Shown piece by piece: positions 1 to 7,173 of a DNA stretch of 14,949 nucleotides. Position 1 is the first letter of the stretch. Each line of letters starts with the position of its first letter. A model generated the notes under the pieces. That model made no database searches, had not been told where the DNA came from, and saw only the letters and a list, made by a program, of their open reading frames with translations. The position numbers and the translations under genes are program-made. This DNA comes from JBCCZC01 sp039188505 (GTDB taxonomy: Bacteria > Pseudomonadota > Gammaproteobacteria > Xanthomonadales > SZUA-38), in the NCBI GenBank assembly GCA_039188505.1, contig JBCCZC010000103.1, positions 1 to 14,949 of the forward strand, read 5' to 3'.

Positions 1-229
1 ACGCCGCCGTGTACCAGATCGGCGTGCGGCTCGACGGATCCGCTTCGTTGGTGAAGACGTAGGCCGAGATGAACAGGGTGCGATCCTGCACCTCGATGGC
101 ATAGCCACGGCCGGGCTGGTTGGGGTTCCAGTAGAAACCCGGTTCGGGGGCGTAGGCCTGGACCGTCACCTCAGCGGTGGCGGCGGTACCCAGGCACAGG
201 AGCAGCAGTGCGAACAGGCTGCGCATCAT
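1..229 (-). CDS. Secreted protein with Gly-Phe-Tyr-Trp-Asn-Pro motif (3' end cut by window edge)
   Basis: Translating the minus strand from 229 gives 76 open codons that run off the left edge. The protein starts with two Met codons and a classic signal peptide (MMRSLFALLLLCLGTAATA), predicted to be cleaved before a Glu-Val-Thr-Val mature start. The mature part contains GFYWNPNQPGRGYAIEVQDR and then an aromatic strand ending in IWYT. This pattern, G-x-[YW]-[WY]-[ND]-P followed by a Gly-rich G-x-G-Y/F and a W-Y strand, resembles beta-strand repeats common in secreted proteins of Xanthomonadales-like bacteria. That family memory is not backed by a search. A Shine-Dalgarno sequence AGGGAG (235-240 on the complement) lies 5 bases before the start. 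No function can be assigned; the signal peptide and start are well supported. Confidence 0.75.
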   Translation of the reverse strand, partial: MMRSLFALLLLCLGTAATAEVTVQAYAPEPGFYWNPNQPGRGYAIEVQDRTLFISAYVFTNEADPSSRTPIWYTAA

Positions 230-342
230 CGAGTCTCCCTGTCGATCGATGGGTACAGTCTGAACGACGCCGGCTGAATTGACCATGAACCGTCGCCGGG
301 AGCCTGTCGAACCGGGCCGTGCCGTCGCCGTGCGCGCGCCAG

Positions 343-362
343 CAGCGTCCGGCGCGACGCTG
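343..362 (-). terminator. Hairpin directly after the ABC permease stop
   Basis: CAGCGTC (343-349) and GACGCTG (356-362) are perfect complements around a 6-base loop, directly abutting the permease stop codon at 363-365. On the minus strand no T-run follows, so a canonical intrinsic terminator is not shown. It could be an mRNA 3' end stabiliser or a weak terminator. Confidence 0.35.
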
Positions 363-1139
363 TCAGGTCCGGAGCCCGACGCCGCGATTGAGCAAGGTCA
401 GGCAGATCGTGCCGAGCGCGACGATGAAGACGCCGATCACCGAGAACGCGACTCCGATCGAAACATCGCTGGTTCCGAGGATGCCGTAGCGGAAGGCGTT
501 GACCATGTAGAGGATCGGGTTGGCCCGGGAAACGGTCTGCCAGAATTCCGGAAGCAGGCTGATCGAGTAGAAGACGCCGCCAAGATAGGTGAGCGGCGTC
601 AGGACGAAGGTCGGGATGATCGCGATATCGTCGAATTTCCTGGCGAAGATCGCGTTGATCATGCCGGCCAGGGCGAACACGATGGCCGTGAGCAAAACCA
701 CGGAGACGGTCACCGCGAAATCGTGGATCTGGAGGTCCGTGAAGAACAACGAGACGCCGGTAACGACCGTACCAACCAGGAGTCCTCGGAACACCGCGCC
801 GGTCACGTAGCCCAGCAGGATGACGATATTCGGTAGGGGGCTGACGAGCATTTCCTCGATGTGCTTGCCGAACTTCGCGCCGAAGAACGACGAGACCATG
901 TTGCCGTAGGAATTGGTGATGACCGACATCATCACCAGCCCCGGCACGATGAAGCTCATGTAGTCGAAGCCACCCATCTCGCCGATTCGGCGCCCGATGA
1001 GGTTGCCGAAGATGATGAAGTAGAGCGACATGGTGATCGCCGGCGGCACGATCGTCTGCACCCAGATGCGGAGGATCCGGGTGACCTCCTTGATGACGAT
1101 CGTCTCGTAGCCGATCCAGGTCGGGGAATCACGAAACAT
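363..1139 (-). CDS. ABC-2 type transporter permease (YadH-like)
   Basis: This is the membrane subunit of a two-gene ABC exporter. The 258-residue protein has about six hydrophobic segments (roughly residues 30-48, 60-76, 105-134, 141-163, 173-195 and 228-250). Near the C-terminus it carries NPILYMVNAFRYGILG, the signature region of ABC-2 permeases. The length equals the usual 250-260 residues of the YadH/DrrB-like family. The start at 1139 is chosen because GGAGGAA (1147-1153 on the complement) lies 7 bases upstream and the hydrophobic N-terminal pattern begins right after it; a longer open frame upstream only re-reads the ATPase gene. The start overlaps the ATPase stop by 11 bases, so the two are likely translationally coupled. 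The substrate is unknown. Related pairs are annotated as drug, lipid or polysaccharide exporters, but nothing here decides among these. Confidence 0.92.
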   Translation of the reverse strand: MFRDSPTWIGYETIVIKEVTRILRIWVQTIVPPAITMSLYFIIFGNLIGRRIGEMGGFDYMSFIVPGLVMMSVITNSYGNMVSSFFGAKFGKHIEEMLVSPLPNIVILLGYVTGAVFRGLLVGTVVTGVSLFFTDLQIHDFAVTVSVVLLTAIVFALAGMINAIFARKFDDIAIIPTFVLTPLTYLGGVFYSISLLPEFWQTVSRANPILYMVNAFRYGILGTSDVSIGVAFSVIGVFIVALGTICLTLLNRGVGLRT

Positions 1140-2070
1140 CGGCGGGTTCCTCCGGCGGTCCTGACTTCTCGACGAGGCGAATGAAGAGCTCCTCGAGGCG
1201 GTTGGCCTTGTTGCGCATTGAGAGCACCGTAATTCCGGCCTGCCCCAGGGCATCGAAGAGCTGGTTGATCGGGCGCGTTTTCGGCACCGAGATCTCGAGG
1301 GTGCGCGCGTCGCGCATCGAGATCTCGTAGTCCTCGATCGTCGGCGCTGCGGCAATGTCTTCGGCCAGGTCGAAGACGAAGGTCTCGACGTCGAGCTGGG
1401 AAATGAGGTTCTTGACGGTGGTGTTCTCGACGATCGTGCCGTGATCGATGATCGCCACGTTGCGGCAGAGCTGCTCGGCTTCCTCGAGGTAGTGGGTGGT
1501 CAGGATGACCGTGGTCCCGGCTTCATTGATCTTGCTGATGTAGCGCCACATGGAGCGGCGGATCTCGATGTCCACGCCCGCGGTGGGCTCGTCGAGGATC
1601 AGCAGGCGCGGGTCGTGGATCATGGCGCGTGCGATCATCAGCCGGCGCTTCATGCCGCCTGACAGCTCGCGCGACAGGTCCATGCGCTTGTCCCACAGCT
1701 TGAGCTCGTTCAGGAGCATCTCGCAGCGCTCCTTCGCCTGGCGCCGCGGCACGCCGTAGTAGCCGGCCTGGTTGATGATGATGTCCCAGGGCCGCTCGAA
1801 CTGGTTGAAGTTCACCTCCTGCGGCACCAGCCCGAGCATGCTCATGGCGCGCGAGCGCTCCCGCGCGATGTCCGCGTCGAAGACCCGAACGCCGCCTGCG
1901 GACATGTTCACGAGCGAGCTGACGATGCCGATGAGCGTCGATTTGCCGGCGCCGTTCGGGCCGAGGAGGGCGAAGAAATCACCTTCCTCGACTGACAGAT
2001 CGACGCCGTCGAGGGCGCGCACGCCGTTGGCGTAGGTCTTCTCCAGACCCTGGATATCAAGTGCCTTCAT
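1129..2070 (-). CDS. ABC transporter ATP-binding protein (YadG-like)
   Basis: Cytoplasmic ATPase that would power the overlapping ABC-2 permease. All nucleotide-binding motifs are intact: Walker A GPNGAGKST (residues 37-45), Q-loop Gln84 (VPQ), signature LSGGM (136-140), Walker B LLILDEP (156-162) and the H-loop His193 (TTH). The remaining roughly 100 residues form the C-terminal extension seen in the YadG/CcmA-type family, giving 313 residues in total. The start at 2070 (MKALDIQGLEKTY) is the usual family N-terminus; an in-frame ATG at 2148 would add 26 residues with no resemblance to the family. No clear Shine-Dalgarno sequence precedes 2070, so the exact start carries some doubt. It is transcribed away from the secreted protein gene at 2229 across a 158-base divergent gap. 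Confidence 0.93.
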   Translation of the reverse strand: MKALDIQGLEKTYANGVRALDGVDLSVEEGDFFALLGPNGAGKSTLIGIVSSLVNMSAGGVRVFDADIARERSRAMSMLGLVPQEVNFNQFERPWDIIINQAGYYGVPRRQAKERCEMLLNELKLWDKRMDLSRELSGGMKRRLMIARAMIHDPRLLILDEPTAGVDIEIRRSMWRYISKINEAGTTVILTTHYLEEAEQLCRNVAIIDHGTIVENTTVKNLISQLDVETFVFDLAEDIAAAPTIEDYEISMRDARTLEISVPKTRPINQLFDALGQAGITVLSMRNKANRLEELFIRLVEKSGPPEEPADVS

Positions 2071-2228
2071 GGGAGCCGTTGCGGAGCCGCAAAGGGGCGA
2101 AGTGGAGTCCGAACGGAGGCTTTTCAATGTGACGGACTTATCACCCATGCGCAGATCGACGCATTAAGCTAGGATTCAGATAGGAAGTGGGAAGGTCTCC
2201 GCGGCACGGATTGGCGGAGGAAGAGGGA

Positions 2229-2735
2229 GTGAGAAGAAGCCTTGCGATCTGCGTAGTCATGATCGCCTGGGCAGCAGCCCAGGAAGCGGCACTCGCGGCC
2301 GAGAAAGGCAGCAGCAAGTCCCCCGAGAATCCCCCCATCAGCGTCCGCCATGCCTATGTGGATGCTTACGCGAAATCCCAGCTCCCTGCCCAGACTGCCG
2401 TTCCAGCCGTTCCGCTCGTCGATCCCGAGGCGGCATTGACGCCGCTCCAGCAGCGACTCGAGGCTGCCGGCGCCTGGCTCGATCTCATGGAGCCGGGCGA
2501 CGAGGCGGACCATTGGGAAGTGTCCGACTGCAGCAGCCAGGACCCTCTCCGGCCGGCGTCCAGGCTCTGCGGCCTCCGGTGGCGGAAGACCGATGGCCTG
2601 ACCGGCATCCGCGGCCAGCTCGACGAGATCTCGACCGGCATGAAGGCGAAGTTCGTTGGCAAAGCCCTCGCCGATAATCTCGAGGTCGACATCGACTCGA
2701 GCCCCGAGATCAAGTTCAAGTTCGACTGGAAGTAG
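2229..2735 (+). CDS. Small secreted protein of unknown function
   Basis: Not recognised. The chosen GTG start has a strong GGAGG (2216-2220) 8 bases upstream and opens directly into a signal peptide (VRRSLAICVVMIAWAAAQEA, continuing to about Ala25). The open frame could extend to 2187, but the extra 14 residues have no hydrophobic core and no better ribosome site. The 168-residue product has a Pro/Ala-rich linker (about residues 30-70) and two Cys within 20 residues (SDC and RLCGLRW) that could form a disulfide in the periplasm. It ends in an alternating charged/hydrophobic tail (PEIKFKFDWK) that looks like a terminal beta-strand. It diverges from the ABC exporter genes; whether they share a role is not shown. 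Confidence 0.7.
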   Translation: MRRSLAICVVMIAWAAAQEAALAAEKGSSKSPENPPISVRHAYVDAYAKSQLPAQTAVPAVPLVDPEAALTPLQQRLEAAGAWLDLMEPGDEADHWEVSDCSSQDPLRPASRLCGLRWRKTDGLTGIRGQLDEISTGMKAKFVGKALADNLEVDIDSSPEIKFKFDWK

Positions 2736-2750
2736 TCGCTCGTGCGCTTC

Positions 2751-2775
2751 TTTTTCATCGCGCCGCGATGAAAAA
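2751..2775 (+). other. Perfect 11-bp stem hairpin at the start of the tandem repeat
   Basis: TTTTTCATCGC (2751-2761) pairs perfectly with GCGATGAAAAA (2765-2775) around the loop GCC, 15 bases after the stop of the secreted protein gene. The T-run is in the 5' arm and the A-run in the 3' arm on both strands, the reverse of an intrinsic terminator. The inner CATCGC/GCGATG stem recurs exactly in the second repeat unit. Confidence 0.6.
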
Positions 2776-2858
2776 ACCGCCCACGAGACGACCCTTTGTT
2801 TTCAGAAGCGTAGGAGCGGAGCGGCGTTCTTGGGGCCCGTGATGACCGTCATTGGCCT
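2756..2858 (+). repeat. Tandem repeat unit 1 (103 bases)
   Basis: First of two head-to-tail units of 103 bases. Aligned by eye without gaps, the units differ at 14 positions (about 86% identity), most of them in the last 30 bases. The unit opens with the stem CATCGC-GCC-GCGATG and includes the shared core ACGAGACGACCC and the purine-rich GGAGCGGAGCGG. The first 70 bases carry only 7 differences. Confidence 0.8.
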
Positions 2859-2961
2859 CATCGCGCTGCGATGAAGAAACCGGCCACGAGACGACCCCTT
2901 GTTCTCAGAAGCGGAGGAGCGGAGCGGGGTTCCTGCGGCCGGTGCTGTCCGTCAGTTGCCT
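2859..2961 (+). repeat. Tandem repeat unit 2 (103 bases)
   Basis: Second copy, abutting the first exactly. Its opening stem CATCGC-GCT-GCGATG keeps both arms unchanged and differs only in the loop. The flanking T/A extension that lengthens the stem in unit 1 is reduced to one further pair here. No third copy is visible on either side or elsewhere in the window. Confidence 0.8.
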
Positions 2962-3157
2962 CTGCGTCTCCGAGACAAAGAACCTCCCTCGGCTGAAGTG
3001 GACCTTGGGAGAGTAGATCCGACTCGGTGCGGGGGCGGAAGGCCCTGGCTGGTCTTCGTCCGGCAACGGCCGTCCTGGCCGTCCTGGATTCGGAGTTCGA
3101 AATGTTTGGCCTCTAGATTCCTTCAATTTTCAATAACTTGAAGCCATCGAAGGCGGC

Positions 3158-3179
3158 GGCGCTATGCCAGGCTAGCGCC
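3158..3179 (-). terminator. Hairpin after the regulator gene
   Basis: GGCGCTA (3158-3164) and TAGCGCC (3173-3179) form a perfect 7-bp stem with an 8-base loop, 23 bases beyond the regulator's stop on the minus strand. No T-run follows directly; an AT-rich patch appears about 20-50 bases further on. Weak candidate terminator. Confidence 0.35.
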
Positions 3180-3202
3180 CGTCGGTTCCGGATGGACGCC
3201 AA

Positions 3203-5299
3203 CTAACCATCGTCGAGCCGAAAGACGATCAGGTCCGCGCTCAGGCGGCTGCGTTCGGCGTAGTAGACGGCCGTGCCGTCCGCGGCGACGGTCAGATTCG
3301 TCGATTCGCGCAGGAGCGGGCGCTCCAGCTCGAGGCGCTGCCGCCGTTCGCGGCTGCGCAGGTCGACGCTATCGATCCGCGGCCCGTCCGGGGCGTTGAC
3401 CGCGAACACGACTTCGGCATCGCGCAGCGCCCAGTTGCCCCAGAACTCCGGTGGCAAGTCGTCGATCAGGCGCTCCGGTTCGCTGTCATCCGTGCCGAGC
3501 CGCCACAGGGCGCTGTCCCCGCGGCGGCTGAAGACGATCCCGCCACCCTCGGCCGCGTACGCCGCCGCCGCGTAGCCACCGGCGGCGGTGAGCTGCTCGA
3601 GGGACAGATCCTCGAGGGTCAGCCGCCAGACCTGCCAGTCACCGCTCCGGTCGGACGCGTGGAGCAGGCCCGTGCCGTCGGGCGTCCAGCTTGGAACACG
3701 GTTGTCGCCACTGAGCTCCGCGAGCACCCGCAGGTCCTGGCTGACCAGATCATGGACCGCAAGTGCGCTCGTACCGCCGTCGCGCCGCTCGAACACGAGC
3801 CGGCGCGAATCCGGGGAGAAGCGCGGTGACTCCGCTTCGACGCCGTCGGGCAGGTCGACCGTGGCAAGGACCTCGCCGGTGGCAATGTCGCCGATCCAGA
3901 TCGCGGCTGCGCCACCTCGCGAAGACGTCCATGCGAGGAGCCGTCCGTCCGGGGACGCCGCGGGACTGAAGTCGAAGCGGGTCGAGGAGAAGACGCGCTC
4001 CGCCGGTGCTTCGGAGTTCGTCAGCGATCGTCGCCAGAGGTCCGCTTCTGCCGACCAGGATTCCGCCACGATACGACCATCCAGCAGCACGGTCGGCTGG
4101 CGCGGCAGCCCGGCGAAACCGCCAAAGCGCGCGAGGCGTTCCCCGGTCGCGCGCCAGAGTTCGAAGCCGGCATCGCCTGCGTTGGAGAAGAACAGGAGGC
4201 TCGGACCGTCCCAGGTCAGGCCCGTGATCTCCGCCGGCGAGTCCGTGACGGCAGCGAGCGCGCGCGACTCGTCGCGCCGACCGTCCACGAGACCGGCGAT
4301 TTGGACGCGGCCGATGCCGGGCGTGATGTAGGTGGAGCTGGTGGGCTCGCGCAGCGCGCGGAAGAACGCCAGATCCTGACCGTTGGGCGAGGGCGCCGGG
4401 TAGAGGTCGCCGACGGAGTTCACCGGCGGGCGGGTTATCGCCACGGTCTCGCCGCCTTCGGTCGCTATTGCCCGGATCGCAAAAGGTGCGCCGTCGGCCG
4501 GCCGGTCGGAGAAATAAAGCCATCGACCGTCCGCCGAGAACGCCAGGCTGCCGTCGTTTCTTGCCCGGCAAGTGGCGAGCACGCGCTCCCGGCTCGTTTC
4601 CCGATCGAAGACGACGATCTCGCAGGCCTGCTCGGTCCGCTGGAACGCCAGCTTCGAGCCGTGAAGCGCCACGCCCTCACCGGCCCGCCGCAGGATGCGC
4701 CGGGTCGCGTCGCCAGTCGGCGCACGGGTACAAAGGTCGATCGCGGGCGCATCGACCAGCTGGCAGGCGAAGAGCACCTCGCCGGTGGCGCGGTCGACCG
4801 CCGGATAGGTCTCGAACGCGAGATCGTTGCTGAAGACCTGGATCTCGAGCGGCCGAACCGGCGCGATGGACGGCGCGTCCGGCTGCTGGTACGCGAGCAC
4901 ACCGACGATCAAGGCGATCGCCAGGGCGCCGATGGCCATCGCCGGCCATGGCCTGCCGGGCGGCGAGTGCGCGTCCGCCGGCGCGACTGCCTCCGCCTCG
5001 AGGCGGTAGCCGACCTTGCGAATCGTCTCGATGGGCGCGAGGTCGGGGTCGAGAGCGCGGAAGGCCTGGCGTAGGTCGAACACCAGGCGATTGAGCGTGT
5101 CGTCGCCAACGTCCGCTGCGCGCCAGACCGTTTCGAACACGTCGCTTCGGGGCACGACCTCGCCGCGGCGATCGAGCAGCAGGCCGAGAACCTGCATCGC
5201 GCGGGGCTCCAGCTTGATGATCTGCGATCCGCGCATGAGCTGATTGGCGGCGCGGTCGACGGTGACGCTGGCGACCCTTTCGCGCTGGCTTTCGCTCAT
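3203..5299 (-). CDS. CadC-like membrane-anchored transcriptional regulator with periplasmic beta-propeller
   Basis: One-step sensor-regulator of 698 residues. Residues about 8-100 form an OmpR/CadC-type winged-helix DNA-binding domain; the stretch ending IETIRKVGYRLEA is its typical C-terminal hairpin. Residues 118-137 (WPAMAIGALAIALIVGVLAY) are a single membrane span. The remaining 550 residues contain repeated beta-propeller motifs of the WD40-like/TolB (PD40) type, such as SADGRWLYFS, SPAASPDGRLLAWTS, FSPDSRRLVFERRDGG and PSWTPDGTGLLHASDRSGD, predicted to lie in the periplasm. There is no receiver domain or phosphorylation site, so the signal would pass through the membrane span. The start at 5299 fits the family; the frame is open further upstream, but that part overlaps the divergent gene. 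The neighbouring amidohydrolase is the obvious candidate target. The ligand is unknown. Confidence 0.9.
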   Translation of the reverse strand: MSESQRERVASVTVDRAANQLMRGSQIIKLEPRAMQVLGLLLDRRGEVVPRSDVFETVWRAADVGDDTLNRLVFDLRQAFRALDPDLAPIETIRKVGYRLEAEAVAPADAHSPPGRPWPAMAIGALAIALIVGVLAYQQPDAPSIAPVRPLEIQVFSNDLAFETYPAVDRATGEVLFACQLVDAPAIDLCTRAPTGDATRRILRRAGEGVALHGSKLAFQRTEQACEIVVFDRETSRERVLATCRARNDGSLAFSADGRWLYFSDRPADGAPFAIRAIATEGGETVAITRPPVNSVGDLYPAPSPNGQDLAFFRALREPTSSTYITPGIGRVQIAGLVDGRRDESRALAAVTDSPAEITGLTWDGPSLLFFSNAGDAGFELWRATGERLARFGGFAGLPRQPTVLLDGRIVAESWSAEADLWRRSLTNSEAPAERVFSSTRFDFSPAASPDGRLLAWTSSRGGAAAIWIGDIATGEVLATVDLPDGVEAESPRFSPDSRRLVFERRDGGTSALAVHDLVSQDLRVLAELSGDNRVPSWTPDGTGLLHASDRSGDWQVWRLTLEDLSLEQLTAAGGYAAAAYAAEGGGIVFSRRGDSALWRLGTDDSEPERLIDDLPPEFWGNWALRDAEVVFAVNAPDGPRIDSVDLRSRERRQRLELERPLLRESTNLTVAADGTAVYYAERSRLSADLIVFRLDDG

Positions 5300-5316
5300 C
5301 CCAAGGCAATCCCAAG
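5298..5316. promoter_or_regulatory. Direct repeat ATCCCAAG x2, candidate operator
   Basis: ATCCCAAG occurs at 5298-5305 and again at 5309-5316, an 11-base period (about one helical turn). Winged-helix regulators of the OmpR/CadC class usually bind tandem half-sites with 10-11 base spacing. The first copy overlaps the regulator's own start codon. A related inverted copy, CTTGGGGAT (5381-5389), covers the start of the divergent amidohydrolase. Part of the similarity could simply reflect translation-initiation sequence. No clear -35/-10 pair was found in the gap. Confidence 0.4.
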
Positions 5317-5387
5317 CCGATCTCCATGCGCAGAATCGCACGACCCCGGAGGATGTGGAAACACTATTCGAACGAGGTTCCTTGGGG

Positions 5388-7106
5388 ATGCGAGAAAGAA
5401 GCTGGGTCCGATGCCTGTCGATCACCGTCGGCGCGCTGTGCTGCGCGACCGCGATGGCCCGTACCGCCATCACCGACGTGCGCGTGCTGTCGCTGCAGCA
5501 GGAGGAACTCCTGGCCGCTCAGACCGTGATCGTCGCGGGCGAGACCATCGTCGCCGTCCTTCCGGCTGAGGCCTACGCACCGCGCGTGGGCGATACGATC
5601 GTGCCTGGCGCCGGCCGGGTCCTGATGCCCGGACTGATCGATGCGCACGTCCACATCGACCATCCACAGGATCTTGAGATCTATGCGCTCTACGGGATCA
5701 CCACGGTCATCAACATGCGCGGCGTCCCGTCCCATCTCGCCCTGCAGCGGCGCGTTCGGGCCGGCGAGGTCGTCGCGCCCGATTTCCTGACCGCGGGCGA
5801 CTATATCGACGGCAAGCCGCCTCACATGCTGCCGATGAGCACCGTGCGGGACGTGGCCTCGGCCCGCGAGCTGGTTCGGCGACACCACGCGGCGGGATTC
5901 GATTTCATCAAGGTCTATTCGGAGCTCACCCGCGACCAGTATCGGGCGATTTGCGAGACGGCCAGGAGCCTCGACTTCGCGGTGCTCGGCCATGTCCCCG
6001 ATGCCGTGACCTTCGACGATGTGGTCGCCTGTCCCCACCGTAACGTCGCCCACGGCGAACAGCTCTTCAAGCTCCTGGACTCGCGCGAAGACGAGGCCGA
6101 GATCAGGTCCATGAACGCGGCGCTCGCCGAGGCGGGCCTGACCTTCACGGGCAATATCGCCCTCCACCGGGCGACCGGCCGCATGCCGGCGGACCTCGCG
6201 AGCCTGCTGGCCCGGCCCGAAGCGCGCTTGCTCCACCCCGCCACCTTTCAGCCATTCCGGTCGGGTTTCAATCGCTATGCCCGGCGAGATGCCGGGTGGG
6301 TCGGGCGCGTGAACAAGGCCGCCGATGACGTGAGCCTCGTTGCCCGGCTCGCCGCTCCGACCCACGAAGAGATCATGGTCGCCGGGACCGACTCGCCGGT
6401 TGCCGGCGCCTACCCGGGCGCCTCGCTCATCGCCGAGCTGGAGGCGTATCAGGCAGCGGGCCTGTCTCCCCTCGAGAGCCTGAGGACCGCAACGACCCAT
6501 GCCGCGGCGCTCGTGAGGGCTATCGACGACGGCTACGGCACCGTTGGCGCCATCGCGCCCGGAGCGCGCGCCGATCTCGTGCTGCTCGACGCTTCGCCGC
6601 TTGACGATCTGACCGTTCTGCACCGACCGAGCGGGGTGATGCTGCGCGGCAACTGGCTGGACGGGAGCGAGCTGGCCCAGCGCCGCGAGGCGCTCATGCA
6701 GCGCAACCACGAGGTGCAGACCGTCATGTTCGAGCTGGAGCAGGATCTGTTCGGCGGTGACCTCGAAGCCGCTCGCGCCCGCTTCGACGAGGCTCGGGAG
6801 GCAATTCCGGATGCGGTGCTCTTCGCCCAGTATCCGCTTTTCTTCTACGGCTTTCGCTTCCTGTACGGCGATGACGGTCTCACGACAGATCCGGAGGCGG
6901 CGGGAAAGGCCGTCGCGATCTATCGCATGTACCGGGACACCTATCCCGGCTACCACAGCTCGCATCACGTGCTGGGGCTCGCCCTCGAGGCTGCGCGTCA
7001 GCCGGAAGCCGCCCGTGCGGCCCAGGAGCAGGCCCTCCGGTTGAATCCCACCTACTGGCCGGCGCAGGAGGCCCTGGCGCGGCTCGGGGGGGACGCCGCG
7101 CCCTGA
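5388..7106 (+). CDS. Secreted metal-dependent amidohydrolase with C-terminal TPR-like tail
   Basis: 572-residue predicted periplasmic hydrolase of the imidazolonepropionase/prolidase-like branch of the amidohydrolase superfamily, likely hydrolysing a cyclic amide or peptide bond with one or two metal ions. The expected metal ligands are present: His87 and His89 (DAHVHID), Lys175 (FIKVYSE, the carbamylated bridging lysine in relatives), His202 (LGHVPD), His222 (VAHGEQ) and Asp335 (AGTDSPV). The frame also has the family's ending GAIAPGARADLVLLDASPLD. Beyond about residue 440 comes a helical tail ending in a TPR-like unit (AARAAQEQALRLNPTYWPAQ), unusual for the family. The start at 5388 is chosen because it opens a signal peptide (MRERSWVRCLSITVGALCC); GAGG lies at 5374-5377. 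A TTG at 5382 is possible. The frame upstream to 5244 overlaps the divergent regulator and is not coding. Confidence 0.9.
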   Translation: MRERSWVRCLSITVGALCCATAMARTAITDVRVLSLQQEELLAAQTVIVAGETIVAVLPAEAYAPRVGDTIVPGAGRVLMPGLIDAHVHIDHPQDLEIYALYGITTVINMRGVPSHLALQRRVRAGEVVAPDFLTAGDYIDGKPPHMLPMSTVRDVASARELVRRHHAAGFDFIKVYSELTRDQYRAICETARSLDFAVLGHVPDAVTFDDVVACPHRNVAHGEQLFKLLDSREDEAEIRSMNAALAEAGLTFTGNIALHRATGRMPADLASLLARPEARLLHPATFQPFRSGFNRYARRDAGWVGRVNKAADDVSLVARLAAPTHEEIMVAGTDSPVAGAYPGASLIAELEAYQAAGLSPLESLRTATTHAAALVRAIDDGYGTVGAIAPGARADLVLLDASPLDDLTVLHRPSGVMLRGNWLDGSELAQRREALMQRNHEVQTVMFELEQDLFGGDLEAARARFDEAREAIPDAVLFAQYPLFFYGFRFLYGDDGLTTDPEAAGKAVAIYRMYRDTYPGYHSSHHVLGLALEAARQPEAARAAQEQALRLNPTYWPAQEALARLGGDAAP

Positions 7107-7173
7107 GCCGACGCGGGCGACACGGTGCTGCCGCCTGGCGCATACTGTCGGCCCCTCGCGCCCTCCGGAGACG

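Larger units (their letters stand above)
2736..3202. other. 467-base gene-free stretch
   Basis: No credible gene on either strand. It holds a perfect 11-base-pair hairpin (2751-2775), two tandem 103-base repeat units (2756-2961), a 9-base tandem duplication GCCGTCCTG near 3068-3087, an AT-rich patch (about 3105-3140) and a hairpin near the stop of the minus-strand regulator gene. Short open frames across the repeats have no ribosome sites and no family resemblance. Confidence 0.7.

Noticed and set aside
2071..2228. Promoters in the divergent gap between the ABC ATPase and the secreted protein
   Set aside because: Only poor matches to -35/-10 boxes (3 to 4 of 6) on either strand; not enough to call. 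A GGAGCCG direct repeat at 2072-2089 was also too short to interpret.
2656..3141. Short open frames across the 103-base repeats, both strands
   Set aside because: No ribosome sites and low-complexity products; the two repeat units are read in different frames, so no repeated protein is conserved.
3121..3143. CTTCAA/TTGAAG inverted repeat in an AT-rich patch
   Set aside because: Six-base stem with an 11-base loop; likely chance in AT-rich sequence.
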